A stretch of DNA of 64,000 bases from Channa striata. Lineage: Eukaryota; Chordata; Actinopteri; Anabantiformes; Channidae. Under the pieces are notes generated by a model that saw only the letters and a list, made by a program, of their open reading frames with translations, searched no databases and had not been told where the DNA came from. Within the stretch, counting starts at the first letter, position 1; every line of letters begins with the position of its first letter. Positions 13,401 through 25,284 of the stretch are shown here, piece after piece. Location of the stretch: assembly GCA_033026295.1 (NCBI GenBank), contig CM065189.1:13025203-13089202 (forward strand), in the 5' to 3' direction. The position numbers and the translations under genes were made by a program.

Positions 13401-14453
13401 GAGCTAATGCGAGCCTGACTGCAGTGCTGAGCCGGAGCCACTCCATTACACTAATGTGTTGCAGAATAGCAGCTAATGTGCTACACTTTAACTTTTAGAG
13501 TAAATGTACATGTCATATTTGGTCTATTAACAATAAGTCAGAGGGGCTGTTGAGGCTACGTTTACTTTTTCAAGCCACAGAATGACGTTTTTCATCGTGC
13601 AAACACAGAGCTCTTCTCCTTCACCTACTGCATCTCTGACCCACTAATACACCCTCTACTTTTCCTGCCGTACTCTAGAGAATTATTATGATCACCATAT
13701 TCCACTGCTCTCTTCCCATCTAGTTTAACTAATCAGTGAGTCATTTCTGGGGACTGCTTGCATGAGTGCGAATGGCCACAATCCCAGGCTGGCCTTTGAG
13801 CTGTGTTTACATGCTGCAAACAAAAAGATGTACTTCCTGGTGGTGCGAAATAATCACCAAGTACAAATGTGATGAGCCTGTTGATGGGATCATAGGCATA
13901 TGATACATGGTCAATATATGTGACTCAGGATTTTCATTTGGTTTGAGCAATGATCTCTTGATTTTATGACTACCTTTGTTGAATATACCAGAATAAATCA
14001 ACATTCCTCCAACTGACATTTGAACGCAGTGTGTCTTACTGAGCCAACATTTGCAGTGTTTGTTGAAACGCACACTGTTAGGCCCGGAATCAAGGTTGCA
14101 AGAAGCGAGCCCAGGTGTGGTTCGGTCCACTACCCGCATGTCCGCTCCATCACCTGTGACTCAGTCATTTCTGAGTGTTACTGTGTGAGCGTGGATCACG
14201 TTCTCTTGAGCTCTACTCTTATGGTTGTATTCGGCAAAAGTCAGGTTTTAGCAAACACGTAAAGAAGATCCATCAGACACAAGAGACATGCTACCTTGGT
14301 TTCTAATCAGCTGACAGATGTGAGTAAAATATATATTTTTTTTTGTACCAACCTAGATGCCTTTTCAGCTACTAAATGTTACATTATATTCGCTAGCTAG
14401 TTGTTAATATAGTCATGCTGGTGAAGGTAGTGCACTGCTGGTAAGAGTCTTGT

Positions 14454-14484
<31 letters not shown>

Positions 14485-14599
14485 TTGTTGCTGTTGTTAA
14501 AAACTTCCTGCTGCAAACACAAAAGACAGTGTGAAGCCAAAACAAAAATTTTAAATTTGCTTAAAGGCTTAGTTCTTTCTTAAATATAAGTATGTGTGG
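10409..14599. other. Intergenic DNA, possible conserved noncoding element
   Basis: No exon is supported. The part at about 11385-11860 stands out as low-repeat, compositionally balanced sequence rich in homeodomain- and SOX-like cores (ctaatga, acaaag, attaaatgg) and free of simple repeats. That is how vertebrate conserved noncoding elements often look. The gene-poor setting upstream of dusp5 fits this, but the call needs alignment to other fish. A (TTTA)n microsatellite lies at 14452-14486. Confidence 0.3.
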
Positions 14600-15575
14600 T
14601 CTTGACCCAGTTGGTTACAGGCCAATATCCAATCCAATTTTTTTAACAATATGTGACCACCTGCACAGCAATAATGTATTTCAGAGTTTCTGGTCAGGAC
14701 TGAGAGTACATGACAGTACCGGAACCACACAGGTGACACTCACCAACAATTTTCTTTTAGCTTCAGATTATGGACTCATCTCAGTACTGGATTAATGGAT
14801 TAAAGGAGCTGTGCTAGGTTGATATAAATCAGACAGGTTCCAATTTGTTCATATTAATGATGAATCCCTGCATACAAAAAACACTTATGGAGTTCCACAG
14901 AGCTCTGTGTTAGGACCAATACTTTTCATCTATGCATATGTCTCCTTTAGGCAACATTATTAGAAAACACTTCATAAATCAGCAATGCTGTGCAGATGAC
15001 ATCTAGCTATATTGATCAATGATAAAAATTAAAATTAATCAATTAGCCAAACTCACACCTAGAAGACGTACTTCTAACTTTAGACAAAAACTGAATTTAT
15101 TCTAATTGGGTCTAAAACTCTCAGAAATATGCCGTCTGACCACATAGCTACAGTAGCTCTGGCCTTCAGCACTAATGCAATGAACCTTGGAGTTATTTTG
15201 GACGAGGAGTTTTCTTCACCTGTGGAATGTTGCCAAAATTAAGAGGCTCCTGCCTTAAGGTAATGCTGAAAAACTAGTTCATGGTTTTTTGACTTCCAGA
15301 TTGTACTACTGTAATTTCCCGCAGTGGGGATGTCCCAGTAACTGCCTAAAAACCCTTCAACTAATCCAAAATGACGAAGCAGTGACTGACTGGAACAAGC
15401 ATGAGAGATCGTATTTCCCCTTCATTACCACTGGCTTCCCATAAAATCCAGAGCAGAATTTACAGCACTCCTCCTAAAATATGAACCCAGGGAATGCTAA
15501 ATGGAAATGTGTTAGGTTTTCTCTACATATCTGTATAGTATTGACTTGATTATGTACAGTGCCTTGAGATGACTA
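14600..15575 (+). mobile_element. Decayed L2/CR1-like LINE, reverse-transcriptase part
   Basis: This is a fossil non-LTR retrotransposon. Translated piecewise it shows the order expected of the reverse transcriptase. YRPISNPIFLTI appears near 14616, and a block resembling QSFWSGLRVHDST follows at about 14680. GVPQSSVLGPILFIYAY lies at about 14889-14940. A catalytic-box remnant at about 14986 reads CADD where YADD is expected. TKTEFILIGSKT and a NLGVILDEEF-like block lie at 15084-15212, and SRLYYCNF near 15296. Frameshifts and stops separate the pieces, so it cannot be active. The end (ttatgtacagtgccttgagatgac, near 15550) resembles the 3' end of fish L2-like LINEs. It is 5'-truncated, as is usual for LINE insertions. 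Confidence 0.75.
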
Positions 15576-18500
15576 TGTTATCAATGGACTTTTGACCCAG
15601 ATGTTTTGGCCTCTCCACCTGCATTGATGTAATTGTCAACCACCAAACATATTAATTTGCTGATGGTTGTTTTTCACCACATATTTACATCATTCTTTAT
15701 TTACCTAGTTTAATTATCACATGGCTGCTGTCAGTGGAATTTACAGTATTTCCACTATATCATCTGTAATGAATGTCATATTATATGTGACAGATTATGG
15801 TAATGGACAGATAAAGAAATTAAACTCTCTTACCAAGACGGAAAAAGGGAAGCACGATTCAACCATGTGTTTTATTGATTAATTTGGAGAATTTGGTAAA
15901 ATGATTACACAAATGAAATGAAGAACACAGATCAGGATGTTCATCCGCTTTTCTTTTGTTTCGTCACTTAAACTAAATAACATGCCGTATTTGTCACCGT
16001 CCCGTTTAACTGGATCAAAAGTGACTGGCTCATCTCGTGTAGGACGCAGCCACTTCGCCGCAGTTGGAATTCTAGTGTCGTTCACTGCCTCCTCCGCTGC
16101 CCTTTCTTCCACCACTCCAGCCTCCCACCCAACCCACAGACGAGTCTTATCAAGAAGCAGCGGTTCCTCGTAATCAAGCCAGTGGGTTATTCAGATAAAA
16201 TTAGACCTTCACTCGATCAGATACAGCTGTGGGTAGGAAGGAAGGAGCAGCGAGGGGCAGCAGGGAAGGAATGCCTCCAGCAATAAGGGATGTGTAACCT
16301 TTGTGCTCTCTTAAACAACCAGACTCTTCTCCCCGAATCCGCTGGCTGCGGTGGCAGCTTGGGGACTTACTGCTAAAAAGTACAAGGAAATTGAGAGTCC
16401 AACCCCCACATCTTTTTGTTCCTCCCTCCGTGTCTGACTGGGGATAAGTAAGATGGAGACAGACATCGTATGAGTCACCAATCTGGCCCCTACCTCAGCT
16501 CCTGAGAGCCTTAAAGAAGGATATAGAATGAGGAAATGTCAGCATCCAGCTGACTGCCTATGCAGACTCCTGTGGTGGCCATCTTCAGTGCAATGAATCA
16601 TGTCAGCTGAAATACAATGTGGATAAAAAATATATACAGTATGTGTGTGACTATATGAGGAGATATGGTGCACCTTGATGAGTAAATTACCCACGCTTTG
16701 CCCACCCGCTGATAATTTATCATCTTCTTTTATTTATTGTGGAATATAATAGTCATTTAATTTAGGTGTGATTTCTGACTATGTGCAAAATAATCTGTGA
16801 CAACTGAGGTGTCTTGTACTGTATACTGTAGGCCTGTATGCAGCAAAAAATTAACAATTTAATTAAAATGATTTAGCATGTTGACAAAATGTCGTTGTTT
16901 AACACGAGCTGGCGGTTGCAGCACCAGGCTACATCAGTTTCCTGTTCATGGTCAGTCACATTTCCTGTGTCGTTCCTCACCTTTCAAAATTACAACACGG
17001 TTTCTCAGTTTGCTTATGCAGTAGTTCCCCCAAAACGGATAAAGTAAATTGAGAAAAATACATTTCCTGTCAATATCCTCCAGACATCATTATGTATAAT
17101 TAGCAAAATAAATTATAGCAATTATAAAAAAAATGGCATTTTCTTGGAAACAGGACTGCATTTTAAATTCACCAGGCTTTCATCACAGAGAGGTAAATAA
17201 GGACAGTTTATTTGAATCACGCCTCATCATGCAAATATGTTACATGATCATACTCAGCGTTTTAAAGATATTGGCCGATATTTAGTTTAAGCGCTTACCA
17301 CTGATAATAAGAATCAGTATAATTTTCTATTAAACAGGGGCAGTGCAGAGCTACAGATGCCCTGAACTGGACAACTGTGTTGTGTGTGTCTCCACATGTC
17401 CAGAATCACTGCATTCCTTTGGTACAAATGTTTTTCTCTACTTTTCTGCCACACCTGCTCCTTATGAAAACAGTTTCTGTGTGTGTTTTGCACTGACGTA
17501 CTGTATACTGTGTGTGTGTGTGTATGAAAAAGTTATGCTTATACCTCCTTCCTACAGTGTGGGCCCCATTCGCCACCCTCTCCCAGGGCACCCGTCTATT
17601 ACATGTTTCCATCCCTGCCTATGTCTTTCCATCCGCTGAGTGGGAGAGAGCCTGCGTCAGTGTACGTGCGTGAATGTGCAGGTGTGTGTGTGTGTGTGTG
17701 TGTCACTGTACGCTGTGTGTTTGATTAATGTGGAGCAGTGCAACCCGCACAGAGTTTCAGCCCAGCTGACTGGATGTGGCATTGTGTCTCCCACACAGGT
17801 GATGAAAGGGGAGGATGGGTGGGGGATGCGCTGGACAGCAGGGAATGAGAAAAGGGGCTGGAAGTAAAACACAGAGAAGGGCTGGGAGGGCAACTTACAT
17901 ACGCACTGAGGGAGGGGTGAGAGCACGAACGACTCTTCTGTTCTGTACTTTAATAAAAAAAAAAAAGGAGGATTTCTGACATGACTTCCTGTGAAGGTCA
18001 CACACATTGTTTGTTTCCATGATGAGCCACAGTCCTGCCAACAGCTCTATTGTTTTTAAGACGTGCTGGTTTGCAGCCACAAACTTTTCCTGAAGAAATA
18101 AAGTCTGGATACTTCTACACACTTAATTTTTGGACAATACATTTTTTTGTATTACAATTTACAATAATCTTTACTGTGCAAAGTTTTACTGTTATGGATC
18201 ATTCTCTTCCAAATCTTACATCAGATGGGTCAGATGGTGTCTACAACACAGTGATCTTGTTTATTATAGTCTCAGGAAGTCACACACAATAATGTGATAT
18301 TGTCCTGTGCTGAGTCTGTTCGTCATAATGAAAACCACAACATGTTTTGTGATTTGAAATGATCACATGCCAAATTATTTTGAACTGACTGTGTAACTGA
18401 ATGCGCGTGTTGTTTACTTTGCTTGTTCACCTAAGGCTTCGGTCACAGACCACTGGCCTTCCTGATTGCATACTTTCACCTTTGAGACACACAGCTGCAG

Positions 18501-20077
18501 ATGCAAACGTTCAATTGTCTGCTGGAATGTTTTTGAGCTTGCAAGAAAGTGCACTTGAACAACAAGGGCCAGTTTGCCAGGCCAGGAGGGTTTTGCCTGT
18601 AAATCAATGTGATTTTTCTTATGATTTTAATAGGTAACAACACCTACAGGGATATGGGAGAAGGAAATAATACACCAAAATACTAACTGGCAAAACATCA
18701 GAAAGTTTTTTAAAAACTTGATCTTCGGCTTTGAGGCTTGAGAAAGCTCTGAAACTTTTTTAACCTTTTTTTGTCTTTTTCCTCATATTATAATATTATC
18801 AATACACAGCTGTGAATTTCATCATTTTAGATGTGAGCAAAGGTGAACCCAATACATTCACAGACATTGTGATTGGACAAAGTCTCGATCCCTCCACAAA
18901 GGCCATATTAATAACAATTCATATTACATTGTCCTGCATTCTTTCAAGCTGGGGGAGGCAAACACAAGTTTTTAGACAATGTTGGAAGTAAATGTGAATA
19001 TTTTGCTGAAAAACATTATTTTAGGCTACAGGGAAGCTCTGTAACATACATGAATATGTAAAAACACACACAGAAACTGTTGTCACTTGTTTTTGGTCAT
19101 TTCCGTTTCTTTTTAAAAAATAAGTATCACCAGCGTTAGCCTTCAACTTTGTTGGCTGCTTGTTATGGCTTGTAACAAAAACTACTCATCAGCAATTTCA
19201 AGACGCGTTAACTTTCTCCAACCCTGCTCTCTGGAATAAAGTGCAGTGTTGCCAGCAAACGCTCAGCATTGAAACACATTTGAAGTGTAAAAGGTCAAAT
19301 AGGGTTGATAGTCCAAAACAGGATATTACTCCACAGTTTTCTGCGGTGATGCATTACTTTTCACCACTTGCTTCTGGTGGGTCTCTGCTGTAAATCGGTG
19401 ACTCATTTTTGGCTTTGAGCCAGGGATAAGGTACACATATTTATAATACAGTGTGTGAAGTGAAGGGTTCAGAATTGCTGGGTTGTCATCTGTCTTGGCG
19501 GCTTTCACAGATTTCCATGTGTACCTGTGTTATTTTAAGGGAGGCGATAAACGCAGGCTCCTCTATAAAACTCCTCTTCAACAATCAGGTCATGCTATGA
19601 TTCACAGTACAGTACAGCTTTTTGCTTTCCTTGCAGTCACAGCATCCTGATTGCCGGATATTCTGCCTGATTTGTGGAGGATCTTTGCACAAATGGCAAC
19701 ATGTGCTAAAATAGAAGTAATCCATTTTTTTTCTCTCTCTCTATGTTTACTCAAATGGCTCCAGCTCCACATTCCCACAGCACTCTTATCTCTACAGCAT
19801 GAGCGGGCCGAGCCAAATTCGTCACCACCTGAGGCTTCAACTATTTTTATTCAATGGAAATTTCACCCGGAGTCCTGGAGTGACTTTTCTTTTGAACAAT
19901 AACTATGAGGAGAGAAGAGATTAACTACCTTCTCTTTAACCTGCCAAACTCGAGCGCACTCTCTCTTTTTCTCTCTCCCTCCTCCTCTTTGTCTTGCCTA
20001 ACAGTTTGGCTTGCTTCGAACAGTCAAGACATGACAGTGAGCAGTGGGTGGAACAGAGGGTTGAGTCAGGCCTTTGA

Positions 20078-20120
<43 letters not shown>

Positions 20121-23100
20121 TAAGCATGTGTCATCAGGGGCATCGTATCGTGACTTGAACCCAGGAATACCAAACATTCTTTTCACATATTGAGTTTGGC
20201 AGCCGCAGGTCGACTGCTGCCTTAGATGTGATAGAATTTGAATGTGAGGTTACTCACAATGCTGACGTTTGTTAATGCTGATCATACACAAGAACAAACA
20301 TGTGACTACCTGCCATCAGCGTTCCCCGTAATACTCAGCAATATGAGACTTTCATGGGAGTTAATGTTTCATTGCTAGCAAAAATTTTGACACTTCTGAA
20401 GTTATGATAATACTTACATAGTATGTTTTGTACTTTTTGGGACAAATATTGGACTTCATTCACTCTCCATTGTGTAAGTCTGTGTCATTTGTTTCTGTTT
20501 ATGTGACACCTAAATATAGAGAAAGATGTGTTTATATTCATACCACCGGTTTGAGCCCTTTGTTGGGAAACAAGAACTGGACTTTGACAGGGATTATTAG
20601 AGTGATTACTTGTGTTTTAGCAATACTTGCAGTAGTTTTCCTGGGTAGAATTTTCACTGCAATTAAGTATATTTGCAGTTATGTGTTGGTATCTCGACCT
20701 CAGTGAAGGGTCTGAACACTAAAACATCTGACACATGGTAATAGAACTCCTGTGTAAAATTTTTAAAAGCCACACATAAAGAACGCTTTAACCACAAAAT
20801 AAACCAGTGCCCTACATTACTTTACTGGCACACTACTGATCGTTTTCCACTGTTTGTATTTGGTTTACTCGTGATTTTCTTTCTAAATTCTGTGGAAGAC
20901 ATCACCCAGAGTTACTAACCCTGTTGCTCTGGTACTCGTACTGCAAACCATTCACGGGGATTTTGCGCCGAAACTCCTGTCAGCCATTCGTTGGCACCTG
21001 AGTAGAACTTCAGCTTGCTGCGCACGGTGGTCAGAGGTGAGAAGTGTGAGCCGTATTGGGAAACAGCATCATCATCTGCAGGCTTCGTCAGCAAACCAGG
21101 AAGCACCTGTGCTGCAGAGGGGTTAGTGTGGAGAAGGCGGCCCATTGTGTTTGGGGGCTTTTTTTAAGTTACATGGAAAAAGGGACATTCTGGACAGGAA
21201 GGGGCTTGATGCAGTCACATACCGTTCTAATTCAATCAGCATTACTGTCTGGCGTAAGCTGTGATAGGAGCTACACGCAGCACAAATGCAAACACATAAA
21301 GAAAGAAGCAGACACATAAAGACAGTTACAATATACACTGTAAAATTTTATGCAATACATGGTAGGTTATTTTCACATAAGCATCATCAAAACCTGGTGC
21401 TATAACCCACAGTCACTATGCGGGTATTTATCTCTAAGCATTTTTATCATTCATTGGGTTGTTTTGATTTTTGTTTTCTTATTTTATGTACAGTACTACT
21501 TGAATAGTGAACTTTAACAACCTGAAACATCTTGAGTCTGAAAATAGCACACAGTGACAGTACGCTTCAGGGCACAGAATCAAAGGCAGATTGATTTTTT
21601 CCTGGATCCACTGTTGTGGATCGGTGTTCAACAGTGTAACAGCGAGAATCAATAATAAGACAGGCAGAAAAAAGTTTTTTTTTCTCCTGACAGGAGCTTC
21701 TACTAAGCAGAACACAGTGCAACCATAAGACTTGAGGGTCTGTGTCTTCAAATAATTCTTGCAAGCATATTGCTGTGGACAAAGCTAATTAATAATAAAA
21801 TACAAAAACTAAAACTGTGATCCTTGTCATTCTTTCTGTGCAATATTCTTTATCATTTCAATGGAACTCAGAGTGGTATTTATGTTAAGTTAACTTGAAT
21901 CAGTTACAAGGATGAAATGCAGTAGGTAATTAAAACTTGTGTCCTCACTGCTTGAGAAACCCGGCTCTGTATTCATGCTCAAATGCAATAGGATTTCATA
22001 CCCAGTGTGTAGAAGACTGTCATGATGAAGGTTGGATATTGATTACTCTGTCAGCTAAGACAGTCGGTATCTTAGCAGTATCAGTTATTCTAATGTTATT
22101 CTTCTATTTGGCCAATTTGCTGATTTACTGTATGTCAGCAAATGTCATAGAAACACTCCCAGAGCACAAAGGTGTCTTAAACAGACCAACGCAAACATTT
22201 ATTTTGTTAAGGTAAAATGTTTTGTTCCCGGAAAAAAATCGCAGAAATTAAAAGTGGTGTGATTCATTTTTGACCCACTGACATCATCACACAAATGACA
22301 CAGTTTGTGAAAGTATTGCATTTAACACAGTCACAGTCCACACAACTGAGCCCTAACAGGCGCCCAGCTGACTACGTGTTTCTGTGCAAACAGGATTGGG
22401 ACAGGCTTAAAAAAAATGCCTGCCTGTTTCCTAAACATATTAGCTTTACCGCAGAGCCACTGATATAGAGTTGCTACTAATGCAATCCTGCAATGGTGAC
22501 ATCTATGAATCCAAACTGCTGCCGTAAGAGAACGTACGGGGAAAGTAATCAAAAGAGACAGATAAAGAGAAAGAAATCATGAAAAGGATCGAGACTATAT
22601 GGGGAAAAAAAGAACGTTTGGATGAAAGCAGGTTGAATATCCATTCTGTATTTCCGACTCCTCTGGGGCCATTGTTGTTATTTACCACTGACATTAACAA
22701 ACCAAATGAAATGAGGGCTCAGAAAAGGATGGTGGGCGTCCCCGCTTATCAGCCATGATGTCACAAGCCCAGATTAGACTGGACCATATGGCATGCTGCC
22801 TGCTGTCCCTTTAATCCTCAGCCACCATCCAGGCATCTCTCCACCCAACCCCGGCTCATCCAAGTCATCTCCATATATTCTCCCTCTACCTATCTGTGCA
22901 ACCACATCTTTTTTTCAGTTAATCACAGATGGGCACGTCGCCAGGCTCTACATTCAGAGTTCTGCGCGGCCAGGAGGCTGTCTATTGTTTTGTTTCTTGG
23001 TTGTCCATCTGTGTCTGAGCTGTCAGTGCGTCTGTCTCGCTGTCTGTCCATTTGTCGCATTTCTGTTGTTCACTTCTTTCTGTCTGTGTTTTGCTCTCAT

Positions 23101-24559
23101 TACCGTTCCCACGCATTTGTGCAGCAGACACAACATGATGTAACACATATGAGTTTGCTTTTTCGACCGGGCTTTGAGACTTTCATTTACACGGTGTATA
23201 CAGGTTTGACCCTTGAGTGGGTGGGAAAGATGATTCAAAGACATGCAGTATAAGTCAAAGATTAGGTTAAAAGTCAAATGACCAGTTTGACCAGGAAATC
23301 ACCAGGAAAGGTCAGCACGTACCCACAGTCATCTACACGCTGTATGTTAAAGCAACATCTTGACATCTGGACATTTTTTTAGTCACTAAATGTTTTAACA
23401 AAATGTTAAGAAGTGTCTCTGTCTCTAAACCCACCTCCAAAGCTCAGTCATATCTCATGTGTGTAATAATACCTTATTCTGTGGGTATAACCTCTGTCTT
23501 ATACACCAAGCCAGTGTCAAAGAAATAGTAGTGACGAAGATCAAGTGCTGCGTCAGCTCATGTTGCATTTTGTACGTGCCAGCAAGTGGCCACAAAGACA
23601 ACAGCAAACATGTACTATGCACTTTCACAAAGAGAAACTGTCACTCACCAAAGTTTATAGCTACTTCTACTTGCGTGTCTAATAAGTTACAAATTATAAT
23701 TCCATGGTCTTTCCTTGTCCACTGACTCACTAAGATGAACAGTCCATCAGACAGGTGTCTCTCGCTGACACGAGTCAACAAAACATGTCGAATAATTGGA
23801 AAGATATACTTTAACTAAAAATGTGATTCTAGCCAGACTGAGGAGAATAATTTGGGCTTTTCTGTCCTTTTTGCCGGAGAATGGATGAAATGAAAGAGCA
23901 AACAGTTGACTGTGACTCTACTCTTGCCATTTTATGTTGTCTTCTTTTCTGCAGCAACATAGTGTGAGTGTAAAATGCTTTCACGTGAATTACCAGTTAC
24001 ACATGGTTCCGTATTTTGAGCCAAACATTAACGTATATAAGAAAGCCGAAACAACACACCTAAGCTGCATGTAAGGACTGATTTGCATGTCATGTGAGTG
24101 AAGGCAGCGTGACGTTTAAACCTGTTAATTTATTACCGAGGGATATAAGGCAGGTTCACTGGGCTATACAAGGGACTGAGCGGAAGTTAGAGCTCGCTTT
24201 TATCTCCACATCTTCTGTCTACAGACATCTCCTGAAAATTCCCCACAACACTGAGTGTTCAGAAATAACCTTAAAAAATAACCTTTGGGGATTCACGTAT
24301 TAATTGTTCAGTTTATAGTTTCAACCTTTGTGGCATTTATCACTACTTTTCTATGAAAAAGAGTAAATGTTCCTTGGAAGATGTGTAAGGACTCCATGTG
24401 TTACAGCATGTGTCTCTACGACTGTGGGAACTTTTTACCACATGTTTTGATATTAAAAATTTAAAAAAGGATTAGATCAGACAGTGATGGAAATAATTGT
24501 TTCTTGTGGCCCTTCAGCAGCTTTGGAAGGGACTTAGTGTATTGGAGGAGAAGAAAAAG
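15576..24559. other. Intergenic DNA, no gene seen
   Basis: I see no splice-bounded exon or RNA gene in these 9 kb. Simple repeats include a GT tract at about 17687-17703 and a longer (GT)n at 20081-20114. Open frames of 75-115 codons occur on both strands, but they match no family I recognise, often lack an ATG, and are as expected by chance in AT-rich DNA. High-complexity patches such as 18400-18620 could be conserved noncoding sequence. Only cross-species alignment could show that. Confidence 0.4.
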
Positions 24560-24677
24560 GAGCAACATCAGGCTGAGGTACCCAAGGACACTTTTAACAT
24601 AAAGGAGCTGGGATTCGAAGAGCCAACCCTGACATTAGTATATGACCCAATGAACCTCCTACACCACAACCTGCCAT
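24560..24677 (-). mobile_element. tRNA-derived SINE fragment
   Basis: Read on the minus strand this is the tRNA-like head of a fish SINE. It has a degenerate A-box region (gttgtggtgtaggaggttc, near 24651-24669) and a B-box-like ttcgaatccc (complement of 24610-24619). The conserved 'gtgtccttggg' block follows (complement of about 24579-24591). The B-box lost in the 7026 copy is still recognisable here. The copy lies about 600 bp upstream of dusp5. A 101-codon open frame across it is an accident of the repeat. Confidence 0.55.
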
Positions 24678-24998
24678 CACATTCAGATACCTTCAATTTT
24701 TGCAGTTATCTGCATTTTAATTCCGGAGAGGATAGTGCCTTTGACAGCAATGCGAGCTCCCAGGCTCCTTGTCTAAATCTCCATCACCATCATGTCATAT
24801 GACCTCTGCTACTGTAAGACTTGGTCGTTTGATAGCATCGTTCTACTGTGGGTCATTGAATGTATTTGCACAAATATTAGATTTTTGGTCATGCTTTTCT
24901 GCTTACATTCCTGACTGTTAACGAATATGAACGAAAATGAAAGGTGTGGGTGCGGGCAGAGGACATACTGAGTAATAGTTGAATCAAGAGCACATCAG

Positions 24999-24999
<1 letters not shown>

Positions 25000-25032
<33 letters not shown>
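25000..25032. repeat. (TG)n microsatellite in dusp5 promoter region
   Basis: A pure TG tract of about 16 units ends some 73 bp before the dusp5 CArG box. Such tracts vary in length between individuals and can adopt left-handed DNA. Any effect on dusp5 is inference. Confidence 0.9.
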
Positions 25033-25034
<2 letters not shown>

Positions 25035-25105
25035 CACCAGAGGAGGAGTCACAGTGCCGTCATGGTTGTAGGCGGGTCTCTGCCGCAATCACACCTCGCC
25101 GGTGT

Positions 25106-25115
25106 CCATATATGG
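25106..25115 (+). promoter_or_regulatory. dusp5: CArG box (SRF site) of dusp5
   Basis: CCATATATGG is a perfect match to the serum response factor consensus CC(A/T)6GG, 170 bp upstream of the dusp5 start codon. Mammalian DUSP5 is known as an ERK-induced gene controlled through SRF and ternary complex factors, so the motif fits a conserved feedback circuit. A possible ETS core (CCGGAA) lies downstream at 25163-25168. I see no ETS core directly touching the box. Confidence 0.7.
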
Positions 25116-25119
25116 TTCG

Positions 25120-25127
25120 TGACGTCA
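25120..25127. promoter_or_regulatory. dusp5: Perfect CRE (TGACGTCA) of dusp5
   Basis: The full palindromic cAMP-response element lies 4 bp downstream of the CArG box. A CArG box next to a CRE is the classic immediate-early arrangement, as in FOS, where SRF/TCF and CREB act together. The site is seen directly and its use is inferred. Confidence 0.65.
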
Positions 25128-25147
25128 CGCGCCGGAGGTCCCATTCA

Positions 25148-25154
25148 CATAAAA
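25148..25154 (+). promoter_or_regulatory. dusp5: Candidate TATA-like element of dusp5
   Basis: CATAAAA lies 20 bp after the CRE and would place transcription start near 25178-25185, giving a 5' UTR of about 100 nt. The match is imperfect, and the start site has not been shown. Confidence 0.35.
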
Positions 25155-25233
25155 CTGATGGGCCGGAATCCCCTTGGAGGAAATGTAGGGACAGACGCGC
25201 ACGGGGCTCCTCGCTCGCCCGTCTCCGCCGTTT

Positions 25234-25251
25234 ATGAGCAATCCAGTTTGA
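25234..25251 (+). CDS. Short upstream ORF in dusp5 leader (MSNPV)
   Basis: An ATG at 25234 opens a 5-codon frame that stops at 25249-25251, 33 nt before the dusp5 ATG. A minimal start-stop pair (ATG TAG, 25183-25188) lies just upstream and is in the leader only if transcription begins before it. Such uORFs can lower translation of the main frame. Neither has been tested here. Confidence 0.3.
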   Translation: MSNPV

Positions 25252-25284
25252 TTCTTTACGCAATAATAACTGCCAGGCGTCAGA

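Noticed and set aside
20428..22215. Two open frames (20428-20706 and 21937-22215) with hydrophobic stretches
   Set aside because: Both begin at non-ATG codons, have no recognisable family or splice context, and are of a length expected by chance in AT-rich DNA.
24497..24802. 101-codon + strand open frame ahead of dusp5
   Set aside because: Its centre is an antisense tRNA-SINE fragment, and no splice sites or protein family support it.
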